From the NCBI GenBank assembly GCA_900312665.1, contig ONZQ02000006.1, positions 453,981-517,980 of the forward strand: 64,000 nt of DNA, read 5' to 3'. The translations under genes and the position numbers were made by a program. Each line of letters starts with the position of its first letter. Positions within the stretch are counted from its first letter, which is position 1. This document shows, one piece after another, positions 47,001 through 57,241 of the stretch. The notes beneath the pieces are model-generated. The model was given only the letters and a program-made list of their open reading frames with translations, was not told the DNA's origin and made no database searches. This stretch comes from Cephalotrichum gorgonifer (Eukaryota > Ascomycota > Sordariomycetes > Microascales > Microascaceae).

Positions 47001-50000
47001 CCGTACTGCAGAAACAAACGGACCTGGTTCTCGTGTCCGAACCGGGCGGCCTGGCTGGCCATCTTATCAAGCTGTGTTGAGGTGAGACTATCATCAGCTT
47101 TCATGTGCTCTAGGAGCTGCTCCACAATGCTTTCGTGATCTCGTGCCGAGGCGGATTCCATGGCCTTGATGAGTTCCCCGGGATTTATCGCCTGAGAGTC
47201 TTCCAGGAGACGTGCCGTGACTGCCGCGTGGCCGTTCCTGCTGGCCAGCATGATGGCCGTACTGCGGGTTTGGTCATCGATTTTCGGCTCTAGCTCATCA
47301 ATGAGCCCGACGAGCCCGACTTGGGCTGCTAGGAGAAAGGGGTCGATTACGCAGAGTTCGGGGGGCGCTGCCACAGATTGGACCTTGGCGACAAGCCTCG
47401 ACCATACGCTAACTAGACTTCTGTTCTGGACAAGCCTTGAAAGGTCAGCTCTATCGGGTTGGAGCACTTTTGCCGCTCGGTAATGAACAGGCAAGAACTG
47501 CGCTGCGTAAGTCGCCAGTTCAAACAGTGGCCCTTCAAGTCTCCCCCCAGCAGCGATAAACTCGGGCATTGAGAGGTATTCGAGAAGCACCCGCGCAATC
47601 TGTGCGTCATCTGGTACAGCAGGCACCGCAACCATGGCTACGGCAGGCGCACTCGGCTCTGGTTCAGATCGAGTGGCTTCCCCAAGGCGGTGCTGCTGCT
47701 GCTCTTCGGCAATGAGGGTAAGGAAACAAGTTCGTATATCATCGGTGCCAAAGGTGACTCTTCCACTCTCAACTCCCAGCAGAGCGCCAAATGCCGACTT
47801 CACTTCCGCTTCCGTGTCTACCGGGAGGTCGTGCGGGTCGAGGCTTATGGCGGACCTGTCACAGGTGCTAGTAAGGGCCACCGCAACCGCTACTTCGCCG
47901 AGGCTAAGAGGCCGTTTGGCGTGAGAGACCCATCCGAGTACACACCTAGCCCAACTTGAGAGCCTCCTATATTGGTTAGCTACGACCTCGGCGACAACAG
48001 GTGGGTGCATCTTTGTCAGCGACTTCACGAAGTTGAAGTTCCGCGGCATCCCAGCGCTGTTCTCCAGAGAGTCAATAGTCAGTAGCAGCTCAGTGATGCT
48101 ATTACATCGCTCCAGAGCCTCATCAATGTCGGTCCTGAGGCGCGACATACGAGGGGCGTTTCTAACGATTCGAGATGCCAACGCTTCACGAGAGGCATCG
48201 GACAAAAGCCCCGTCAGTGTAGGTCCCAGGGTTCGGAATTTGTCGAGCTTTCTCAACGCATCTGATATATCTGCTTGATCCTGGTAGAATAGGGCAACCT
48301 TGAGCTTTGTGTCAAAATGGTCGTCGCTGAGAGCACCTAAGAGCGCCTCTACTAGTTGCTTCCACGATGAATCGCATTTGTGCAAGCCATCGATAACAAC
48401 ATGCAAGGGCTGCGGACTATTACTCGAATGTAAGAATGAGCGAAACAAGGATAGCAGCATTGGTTGCGTCCAAGCCCCTGCTTCTTCCGCAAGTGCATGG
48501 AGACTCTTAGCCCCTTGGTATCTTGCCGGATCCCAGCTGAGGACTTGAAATGCAACAGAGCCCAGGAGGTCTCCGAATGAGGCACGGCAGGAGTCACCGC
48601 GGGAGAAAGAAAAGTAGACTGTAGGAATCGAGCGCTCCTTCAGCCTGCGAAAGAGTAGGGGCGCGCAGAAACCGGTGCCGGCGCCATTGGGGCCGGAAGA
48701 TGTGGTAATACAGGGCTCGGAAGAGCTCAGCCAGGCCTCGAACTCCTCGTGGAGTCCGGTCGTGCCTTCCAGACACACGTCATAAAGCCCGTGATAGCCC
48801 TGGTCTAGGGTGACTGGAGGCGAGTCACCATATAAAAGTGACAGGCATGAGCGATATTCGCGGTTGGTTTCTACAGGGGCATAGATGTTAACTTCGGCGC
48901 CGTTTAGGATTTGATACTAAGAGGGACATGTAAATTACCCGCTTTAAGGGTGTCGATAATGAGATAGACGACTGGATCGTCATCTAGGAGCGTACAGAGG
49001 TCATTGTGCTCCTCTAATCGAGCGACGTTGATTTCGTGGACGAGGCCGGTCGTGGCGGAGTGACGATCGACAACCTGGGAACATAGTTCATGAGATTCAA
49101 TGTTGAGCGGAAACGGCGGACATATTGTATGAGGCCCCCGACTTACAATCCTGGTCCGGCCTACGCCTCCGGTCTCCTGAAAAACGTTTATGATGGATCG
49201 CCGCCGGGGAGTAGAGACGAATTCGACGGAAAGATCGCCAACAAAGGCCGACAAAGCCTTCATTCTCGTAACCACGTCCGGCACAAAGGGCCGCGACTCC
49301 GGAGGAGAGGCGAGATATATGTTCATCAGTACATCTTCCAACGACGACGTACTCGGGCAACGGTGTGGCGAGGCGAAGAAGGTCTGGATAGTTACAGTTA
49401 TTAGTCAGTCCTCATTTGTCCTCTCCGAGTGTCCACTGGGGCCCAGGTTGCCTACCAGATGACTGCAAGACTGGGAAATATCGGAGAACATGCTGTCGGA
49501 TTCTGCCATGATGAGTGCCTGGTATGGGAAGAACAACAGTCAATATTGCGCTGAAACATCCGGCTGCGGACCTCTTCTTTGACACGGGCACCAGCGCCCT
49601 ACCTTCTTTACGATCAACCCTCCAAAGTCGCACGCGACAAATGCCAACGGGATTCCCTACGGCCAAGTTAGCCATCGCAAACGGGGCGAGCGAGAATAGG
49701 GACGGCCTTTTGCATTGTATATGTTGGACTCACCTCAGAATGAGGTCTCATCTTGACCAAACTCTGAAGCAGGGTCTGAGCAGCATGCGTCACACCTTCT
49801 GCTGAGAGTATGACTGAGTCACCGCGTTCGAAGTATTCCTGGCCGAACATCATAACACGGGCTCCATGGATCCGCTGCGGCAGGACATCTTGGAGCCATG
49901 CGCTTTCTCCATGTTCCTTGGTGGAGCCGGAAGCCCACGACCGATATGGACTCCCACCAAACCCATGTATAGCGACGACACTTCTAAAATTTAGCTAAGC

Positions 50001-50138
50001 GTGCTTACAAGGCTTTCGCCAGGGCGCGGGCACTCACTCGATTTCATGAGCCTCAAAACCGGGATATCCGCCCCATAGGTCGTGGATGAGCTTCAACCAA
50101 GCCCTAGGATAGGCCCCATAATGTGGTATGTCCGGCAT
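44013..50138 (-). CDS. NLR-like protein: degenerate hydrolase, degenerate NACHT, ankyrin array, ZZ zinc finger
   Basis: Exons (minus): 50138-50038, 49983-49734, 49656-49603, 49518-49456, 49383-49147, 49074-48939, 48891-44321, 44247-44180 and a last exon ending at 44013; about 1,860 residues. All joins to 44180 are in frame. Domain order: alpha/beta-hydrolase-like (36-270; VVAIHGFGGSPYRSW, FFASPHRC, VVDRHSAT), NACHT with winged helix (about 330-760), some 25 ankyrin repeats (about 810-1790), and a ZZ finger (CDGC, CNEC, CFKC, HPGH). Three signatures are altered: the elbow GHSLGG-type is ACDFGG, Walker A is GPNGAGTGF (no Lys/Thr), and Walker B is VVIDGLHKCD. The final splice is uncertain: a GTATGT donor at 44179 gives a 37-nt intron to 44142, while GTAATT at 44175 gives 61 nt to 44114. 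The 47-nt intron 48892-48938 is also inferred. The 5' start could be further upstream. Confidence 0.8.
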
Positions 50139-50731
50139 CGTCTGCTTTTCTTGGGCCGAAACCTCGTGTCTTCTGCAAGTAAATCTTTCGGGGAGAACGT
50201 TAGTTGAGGATAACGAAGCAATAGAGAGGTGAGGCCCCTGATACCCATACCAGGATCTCACTCAGAGTAGCAGCGCGTGAACTACCAACTGAATGTGTGT
50301 CATGGGGCGCAGAATTTGGCAAATAGAGTCTTGGGGTTGACTGCCTTGATATGGTATATTGGGATATTTCAACGACATCCGGTCGACCACGAGATGGCAT
50401 GTACTGTACATCCTATCAAGCAGGTAAATTCGTGCCGTCTTGCATGTTATTAGCTGCAAGCGACTGGAGAGAGCACCTATCAAATCGCCTCCTTACCGCA
50501 GCTCGGATGTGCCAGGACGCCACCATGTGCATGGCATGTCAAAGGGGCCAGGCCAGGCTGTAGCCCGCTTTGAAATCCATTGGACGCAGTGTACGAAGTA
50601 TTCTTGTCCACCAGCGGGGCGGGCCCCTTGCTACCTCGAAGCTGACGATGTTGTCCTCGATATATTCCTTCAGTCAGAACAAAAAGTGCCCGTGTTTCTC
50701 TTTCTGGCATAACATACCGATTCATGACACT
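50139..50731. promoter_or_regulatory. Shared divergent promoter region, NLR-like / subtilase
   Basis: 593 nt between two outward-facing start codons. It may also contain a non-modelled 5' exon of the NLR-like gene: the frame 50400-50200 on the minus strand is open and a GTGAGA donor lies near 50260. No clear TATA box or operator is visible. Confidence 0.45.
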
Positions 50732-53700
50732 ATGGCCGAGGCAAATACCAGCGCGAAGCGTCACGGCGCCAGCGCCCCGGACCGTTTCGAGGAAGCTCTG
50801 AAGGGACTTGTTAATAATCCCAACGCCGAGGAGGCGGACAAGAAATCCTGGCGGAAGACTCTCGGCCAAGGAAACTATCACAAGACCAACCGGAGGAAGA
50901 AGGAAAGCGCTGGTGCGCTCCACTCCTCCCTGGCCCGGGAATTCTACGAAACGGGGGCCAAGGGCGAGTCCATAATGCAGTGTCTCCTTGAGAAGGGTCT
51001 GCTAGAGCATCTCCTGGCCCATGGGCACGGAGGCGAGACAATCCTGCACGTCCTTCTTGATCTGTCCACCTATGAGTCCTCACAGGACGGTCAAGCTTTC
51101 GACCTCGACAAGATCAAGCCATTCATATCCTTCCTGCTCCAGCTTGATCCAAGTCTTCCCGCTGCCCAGGATGGTTCAGAGGGACGAAAAACACCACTCC
51201 TCGCCGTCCTTAGCGCGCAATCAGGTGAAGAAGAGAAGCGCACCTCAGTGATCGACAGGGGATTCAAAGAAAGAATCATTCGGTTCTTATGCGATAAGGC
51301 GGATGAAAAAGGGAACCCAGACGGCCTAGGGTCCCGCGCCGCCATCGAATCACTGGCTATGAAGTCCAGTCAGAACCCGGCTCGTCATGCGGTGCACATA
51401 GCCGCCCGTGACGGTATACTCTTCTCCGAAGAAGTGGTAAACGCGCTGAATGATGATATCCGTGTGCCGGATGAGAAGAAGAAATCCGAGGAGGCGAAGT
51501 CGTGCCTCACAGTGCAGGACGGCGATGGCTGGACATGTCTCCACCATGCCCTCACCTTTCCGGTCACGCCGGCCAAAGCTTGGTGGGCAGAGAAGTTAGC
51601 CGGCCTTCAGCCCTCCTTGTTAACGGTTGCCGCTACTGTCACATTGGAGGGCAAGGAAGACGAGACGCCGAAATCCATGACACCCCTCCAGTATCTTGCC
51701 GCACAGATGGACAAGGACCACAAGGGCTCCGAGGCCACCCAGTCGCCCGACAGGGACCTGAAGGTTCTCATCAATCTCAGGGATTCTCTCCTGCGCCGGT
51801 GCATGATAGAGTTCGATATCGATAGGTGCGGGGAGATCATGTACACTGGAGATAATAGTGAGCCATTCCGAAGCCTCTTTCTTAATACCTGGGCCGTCAA
51901 CACCTGTATATCTCCCGTGGAGTATTGAAGCCTAACCAACCTGGTACCGATGCAGAAAAACAGATTTTCTACACCCTCGATGACGAGAAAGTCTCGTGGA
52001 AGTTCCTGGAGGAGGAGAACTCTCACTATAAGCTGGGCACATCGCTCAAGACTGTGTTCATATCCGGAACAACCTCCATTGAGTGGGGCGACGAAAGCCA
52101 GGAGATCCGCGAGGAGGTAGACAAATGGGGCTGCGTCGGAAGCTCCGACTTCTACATATTTTTCAAATGGTTGAAACAAGAGCGAAAGGTGAACCGAGTC
52201 ATCGAGGTTATTGTGGAAGACCTCGAGCCCACCGGCAGGAGACCGCATAGCGACAAGGCCATCAAGGAGTGCCTGTCGGGGCTCAAGGTCGAGACATGGG
52301 AATGGAGACGGATGGACATCCCGGCCGACGTGATATTCAACACCTGTGGAGAGCACATCAGCACTCTATATCTCTACTGCAGCGGCCTGAAAGCGGTTCT
52401 TCAGAGCTGGGCAGACTCAAATGGGCTCGTGAGGCTCAAACACGTAGGTTGCCCTCCCCCCCCCCCCCTTCCCCCCTTTGGAGTGTGGAGTAGCATGCAC
52501 ATCATGATCAGGCACCCTCTCGTAGTAGTCACCGCAGCGGACTAATGAGAGGACAGCTGAAATACGTCCACGTGAACGTCTACCAGGTGAGAAGACCCTT
52601 TGCACGAGACTTGTCCCCCAGGGCAGCAGCTGCCTACATGGATGTGATGTAGTTACATGTCGACGCTTACAAGAACTTAGGGGTTGGAATCTGCCAAAAC
52701 TATCGAAAAGTACATCCATGAATTCAAGGAGGAGCTTAACGCCATGTACGAGCGCTCGTGGCAACGACGTCTCAAGATCGACCACGCCACGGCTCCGAAT
52801 CGATCATCTCACTGGGCGGGAGGCGACCCCGGAGCGCCCGACGTAAAGAGCGAGAGCGAACCGGGATACAAAGAGTAAGTCCCAGAGCCGGGGGAACGCC
52901 ATCGGTATCCACGGTGCGGCTAACGGTGTGAGCAGACAAGAATGGCTCAAGTGCATGGACGACTTCGCTGAGTTCATGGACCTCCTCGACAACGTTTGTC
53001 CAGTCCGGTCGGCTGCGAGGTCGCGGAGCGAGAGGGGAATTCGACTAACGGTGGAGTTAGGAACGCGGAGAGCCAGTAAAGGTTGCTCTCATCGACGACG
53101 GCGTCAAGACCAGCTACGAGGGCTTGAGCAACAACGTAAAATCTGGGTGGAGCCATTCCGTGGCTGGACTGGGCAGGACGGGGGGGGGGACTCAGCGTGT
53201 ACCCCTCCGCGGCTACAACAGCTCACACACCGGACATGGGACAGTCATGGCCTATTATATACGGCGCGTGTGCCCCAAAGTTCAGCTATATGTCGCGAAG
53301 CTCCAGCCGGCAGAGAATACGGACTCGGACGGGAACCAGCCCACCTTCTCCGTAACATCCGCAACCGATGTGAGGCCCTAGCAGTTGACCCTAGACGTTC
53401 GTGTTCCTGACTGTTGTAGGCCATAAACTGGGCCGTGGAGAAAGGCGTGCACGTCATCTGCATGAGCTGGGCCATCGACAAGGCCTCGGGGCCAGACGGC
53501 GACGCTCTGCGAAACGCCATCCACAAGGCTGCGAGCAAATCAATCCTCATATGCGCCCATCCGGACAAGGGCCAAGGCCAAACGAACGATACATTCCCCT
53601 ATTCTGCTGACACAAGGCGCATCTTATGCATCGGGGCCGCCAACCAGGACGGCATGCGCTGGGACAAGATTGACGCAAATGACACGTCCTGCAACTACTT

Positions 53701-54155
53701 CTTCCCCGGTGTCGAACTGGGCATCCAGGTGCGCCGGAAGGGCAGGAAGGAAGGAAAGAACCTGGGGAATCCTGGAAATCCTCCGCAGGAGTGGAAGAAA
53801 CACAGCGGCAGCTCGCTAGCCTGCGCCCTCGCCACCGGTCTAGCAGCCATGGTTCGTGTATAAGCTAACGCTCCCTGTTCACCTTCTTTTTCTTCCTTTC
53901 GTTAAGGAGACTGACCGAAGAAAAAAATAGATCTTGCGCTGCGCCCTAATCAGCGGTATGGGCCCTGCTGACCCAAAGTGGATGTGGCTCAGGTCGTCCG
54001 GCGGTATGGACAAGGCGTTCAAGGCCATTGTCGGCGACCAACCCGGCAGTAAGTGGCCAGCGGTCCAGAACGTGTTTGGACGTGCGGGCAAAGCCCACAA
54101 CAGGAAGGATGAGCTTATCCGGGTGGTGGACATGTTGTTGCAGGGGTATACCTAG
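50732..54155 (+). CDS. Ankyrin-like / subtilisin-like serine protease (peptidase S8)
   Basis: Eight exons: 50732-51857, 51956-52443, 52557-52586, 52681-52874, 52936-52993, 53061-53369, 53420-53851 and 53931-54155, giving 953 residues with every junction in frame. The N-terminal half has degenerate ankyrin-type helices (GETILHVLLDL, HAVHIAARDG, DGWTCLHHAL, TPLQYLAAQ). The middle carries a conserved fungal segment (EIMYTGDN, FYTLDDEK, LSGLKVETWEW). The C-terminal subtilase domain keeps the triad: Asp644 in VALIDDGV, His691 in TGHGTVMA and Ser867 in HSGSSLACALATG. The oxyanion position reads CAHPDKG. There is no signal peptide, so it should act inside the cell. The start is the ATG at 50732; an in-frame ATG at 50648 is an alternative. 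Its divergent partner is the NLR-like gene. Confidence 0.88.
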
Positions 54156-54628
54156 CTATCTGACTCGGCCAAACTCGACTATGGATTGGGCGCAAAACTT
54201 GTCTATCATTCGACTGCTTCGTCCGTGAGGAGAAGAAGGGGAACGGGGGCACAAGGATGTAATATTCGTATCCGCGATGACCGCACTCCAATAGGAAAAC
54301 GATGGCAGTTGCATTTCAGATGTATCACAAAAGTAATGACCAGGCTGCCCAAAGGGGCCTTCCCACCAGATGTACTGTACATTGTTGGTCAGACGCCCAA
54401 CAGTTATCCCGTTGTGGCATGCCTCCAAGGCCACACAATTGGCCCGAATCGCCGCCCGAGTTCTTTGCCCCCACGCCTGCCGTGAAAGAGGATAGATAGT
54501 TGCCGCGCGGCGAGCGATCACAATGAATGCGTGCCCATACCGCCGGGAAACTCTCAGAGCCTCCTCCACAAAACGTAGACTGGGATACTCGGGCTTGCCA
54601 TCTTACAGCACGCCAAAAGGCATTCACC
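54156..54628. other. Intergenic region between the subtilase and the beta-rich protein gene
   Basis: 473 nt on the same strand between a stop and the preferred start of the next gene. The downstream frame is open from an ATG at 54527, so the last 100 nt could be coding. Confidence 0.5.
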
Positions 54629-55987
54629 ATGAGAAACAATTACGAAGAGATCGACACTAGCTTTGATATCGATCTCGCAGAGGACACGGTGGGGGAGGGG
54701 GGGCCGCGACTCGAGCTCAAGGCCACCCGTATAACGCCGGACACGAACCTCGGTGACGAGAGCAGGGAGCAGCCGACGAATGTCATAGACCAGGACCTGG
54801 GCGGAAAGCGCATGACGGTGAAGTGCGACATGGTGAAGATCATTCACGGCACCGTCGTCAGCAATGGCTCGCCCGCCACCCTCGTGGTCTTCCAGTTCGC
54901 CTTTGTGCCGCGCGTGATCGGGGCGCGTTACAAGGAGGCCGAGATCATGATCCGGTTCTCCGCAGGCGAGCTGCAGTCCATCTCGCCGGCGGAGACGTCG
55001 GTGTTCATGCGCTCCAAGACGGAGCGCGAAGTAACCCACAGCCTCAGCCCGAACCTCCAGGCCGCCCACGGGCCGGTTTCCGCCGGCCTCGAGTACCAGT
55101 GGCAGCGCCGGGAGTCGCTGAGCATCACCGACCACGCCAAGGTTACCGGGTTCATTAAGTCGCAGCGGACGAGGGCCGGTCAGAATGGCACCAACAATAC
55201 TGTCATCTGGACGCTCCACGAGAACAGCCAGACCAGTTCGGGCATCCCTTACTTTGTGCAGACGGCGCTGCTGCTAAAGAGGGAGCCCCCATCTCCTGGA
55301 GGGGAGGAGGCCAAGTTCAGCGCCGACATCGACATCAAGGTTGATGTGGATGGGACAACGTCAGTAAATGAAGCCACGGGTCGGGTTTTCGGCCTGCTTT
55401 CGAACCGGCGCCAATCGTCGAAAAGGGATAAGGACGATGGCGATATCCGGTTCAATCCTCGACTTAGCAAAGGAACTCTTGAGTCGGGCAGCACCAGCAA
55501 ACTCAAGGCCGAAAACCTAGATACCTTCCGACGGCTTTGGCTGTTTCCTGCCTGGGTGGACGGGGCCGGAGAACCTCAGCTTCCCGGCAAGAAACCTCGG
55601 GCCCCCGAGCATACAGGGGCAATAGAGAACACACCACAGGATCCCCGGGACACGACGACGGTCACGGAAAAGGCCCTGTCGCCAGCCGGGATAGGAGCTC
55701 TTGGCTTAGATCCCGACGAGATTCCCGATGTGGGAAAGGTCAGTCTCGGGTTGCCGGACATGGCCGTGCCGTCAGAGGCAGGCATGCCCGCTGCAGGCGC
55801 CGGGAAAGGTGCCAGTGCCATTGGGGTGGCTGCGAAGAACGAGATCTGCGAGCAGTTGGAGCTGGTCCGAGCCGAAGCGGGAGCTGTGAAGCGGCTGGCA
55901 GACCTCATAAAAGAAGAGAGAAGGCTCCTTGGTGAGCTGCGACGGATTCAGAAGCCGTGGGCAGAAAAGACAGACCCGCACGGCTGA
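54629..55987 (+). CDS. Unknown protein, probably beta-rich with C-terminal helical segment
   Basis: Intronless frame. I prefer the ATG at 54629 (452 residues; MRNNYEEIDTSFDIDL), since the 34 residues gained from the ATG at 54527 look non-conserved and Pro/His-rich. I do not recognise a named family. The first 290 residues alternate short hydrophobic strands and polar turns (MVKIIHGTVVSNGSPATLVV, GARYKEAEIMIRFSAGE, NTVIWTLHENSQTSSGIP, YFVQTALLLKRE), which suggests a beta-sandwich. A low-complexity Pro/Gly/Asp linker follows. The last 45 residues form a charged helix (EICEQLELVRAEAGAVKRL) that could be a coiled coil. No signal peptide or membrane helix. It lies 473 nt downstream of the subtilase on the same strand, which makes partnership or substrate status possible. 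Confidence 0.75.
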   Translation: MRNNYEEIDTSFDIDLAEDTVGEGGPRLELKATRITPDTNLGDESREQPTNVIDQDLGGKRMTVKCDMVKIIHGTVVSNGSPATLVVFQFAFVPRVIGARYKEAEIMIRFSAGELQSISPAETSVFMRSKTEREVTHSLSPNLQAAHGPVSAGLEYQWQRRESLSITDHAKVTGFIKSQRTRAGQNGTNNTVIWTLHENSQTSSGIPYFVQTALLLKREPPSPGGEEAKFSADIDIKVDVDGTTSVNEATGRVFGLLSNRRQSSKRDKDDGDIRFNPRLSKGTLESGSTSKLKAENLDTFRRLWLFPAWVDGAGEPQLPGKKPRAPEHTGAIENTPQDPRDTTTVTEKALSPAGIGALGLDPDEIPDVGKVSLGLPDMAVPSEAGMPAAGAGKGASAIGVAAKNEICEQLELVRAEAGAVKRLADLIKEERRLLGELRRIQKPWAEKTDPHG

Positions 55988-56969
55988 TTCAACCGTGACG
56001 AATATCTAGATAGATTGGAGCTTTTACACCTACCTAGGCGTAGAAATCTGTTAGGAGAGTTTCATATAGTGGTTCTGAACGGTGTATAATGCCTTTAACC
56101 TACATGGTGGACTATCGTGGGGCACCGGATAACTGGAGACCTTTCTACCGGCGGTCTACTGGGAGACGCCAGCAGACTCCCTGGGTGTGACCGTTGGCAA
56201 CGAGGCTTCTGGGTGTGCTTCTGATGAACCGTACATAGAGACGCTTTAGAGACACCCGCTAAAAACAAGGGAAGAGCAGCGGATCGCATCCAACGGAACG
56301 AGGCGACTTACATTGCTAATAGCTTTAGGCAGCGCGATCAATTTCTGTAGACAATTCAACTTAATCAGCGAATGTGATCCAGGCGGCGCACACAACGGTA
56401 ACAACATGCCGGGCCATGTCGGCTTTCCTAAGTCGTCCCATCACGAGAATGTGCGTCTGCTACCTCTTAGAATAGCGGCGCAAAGACATTATATACAGCT
56501 TCCTTCAGAGGATTTTTTGGTTTCTCGATCGTGAAATGCGCTTTCTATATTCTTGGGACCAAGGATCTTCGGGAGGGGCGGAATTGGAGATCTTACACGG
56601 AGTACACGTACCTTGCACCCACCCTTCTTATCATGCCCATCATTACTTGTATATGTGGATGCCTGGCTTACCCGCTCCCTCCTGCTCACCCATACTCACC
56701 CGCTCTGCCTGCTCTTGCGTGAGTGAGTGAGTGGTCGACACAGGCGAGCAAGAAGTCCACAGATAGCTCCAAGTGTGACGCGTGCCGGGGCGTTCGGTGT
56801 TCGTCTGAATGAAGATCTCGTCAGGCTATATAATCGGTGGTTAAATTAGAAATAGGTCTACGAACGGCAGTTACCTTGAAGGGCACGAATAGAAGGTAAA
56901 AAGGAACCCTTCATCTCTTCTTCTCATTTTGTTCAGGGTGTAATAAAAAATCACAAAAAGAAGGTAATC
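55988..56969. other. Intergenic region before the tRNA gene
   Basis: 1.0 kb, AT-richer in places (56040-56100, 56830-56950). No gene or repeat is supported. A short GTGAGTGAGTGAG tract lies near 56717-56731. Confidence 0.5.
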
Positions 56970-57057
56970 TGATCGTGGCAGGGATCGAACCTGCGATCCT
57001 GTGCGAACTTGCGAATTGCTTGTAAAGCACATGCCTTAACCACTGGGCCACACGACC
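56970..57057 (-). tRNA. tRNA-Val (anticodon UAC) with 15-nt intron
   Basis: 88 nt on the minus strand. The acceptor stem is GGTCGTG / CACGATC with a G-U pair and discriminator A. The D-arm loop contains AGTGGTTAA, the anticodon stem is TGTGC / GCACA, the T-arm is GCAGG-TTCGATC-CCTGC. The loop is TTTACA, then a 15-nt intron at 57006-57020 after position 37, then C38. The anticodon TAC is at 57024-57022 and reads GUA. The body resembles other fungal tRNA-Val(UAC). Folding is complete without mismatches other than the wobble, so the gene looks functional. Confidence 0.93.
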
Positions 57058-57241
57058 ATGTATACCCAAACGGCGCAAACGTGTATAGACGTGCTGTTTC
57101 CTCCCGCCAGCTGGGACCAACCACACAGACCCACCCACCTCGCCTTACCTGCAGAGCTGTGCCAAAATACCAAGCTCGAAGGACCAGACAGAAACACGAT
57201 CCTTTCCCCCCTAGCTCCCCCGGCCACGCCCAATTAAAACA

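Noticed and set aside
44219..48778. Taking the single long frame with a GTG start as the whole NLR-like gene
   Set aside because: The frame continues upstream through spliced exons to a hydrolase-like N-terminus, and a GTGAGT donor at 44320 leads to the ZZ finger exon, so this frame is only the main exon with intron read-through at its end.
50570..51928. TTG start and unspliced end for the subtilase first exon
   Set aside because: Nuclear genes start at ATG (50732 chosen). A strong GTGAGC donor at 51858 restores the conserved downstream block, and the frame end at 51928 lies in the intron.
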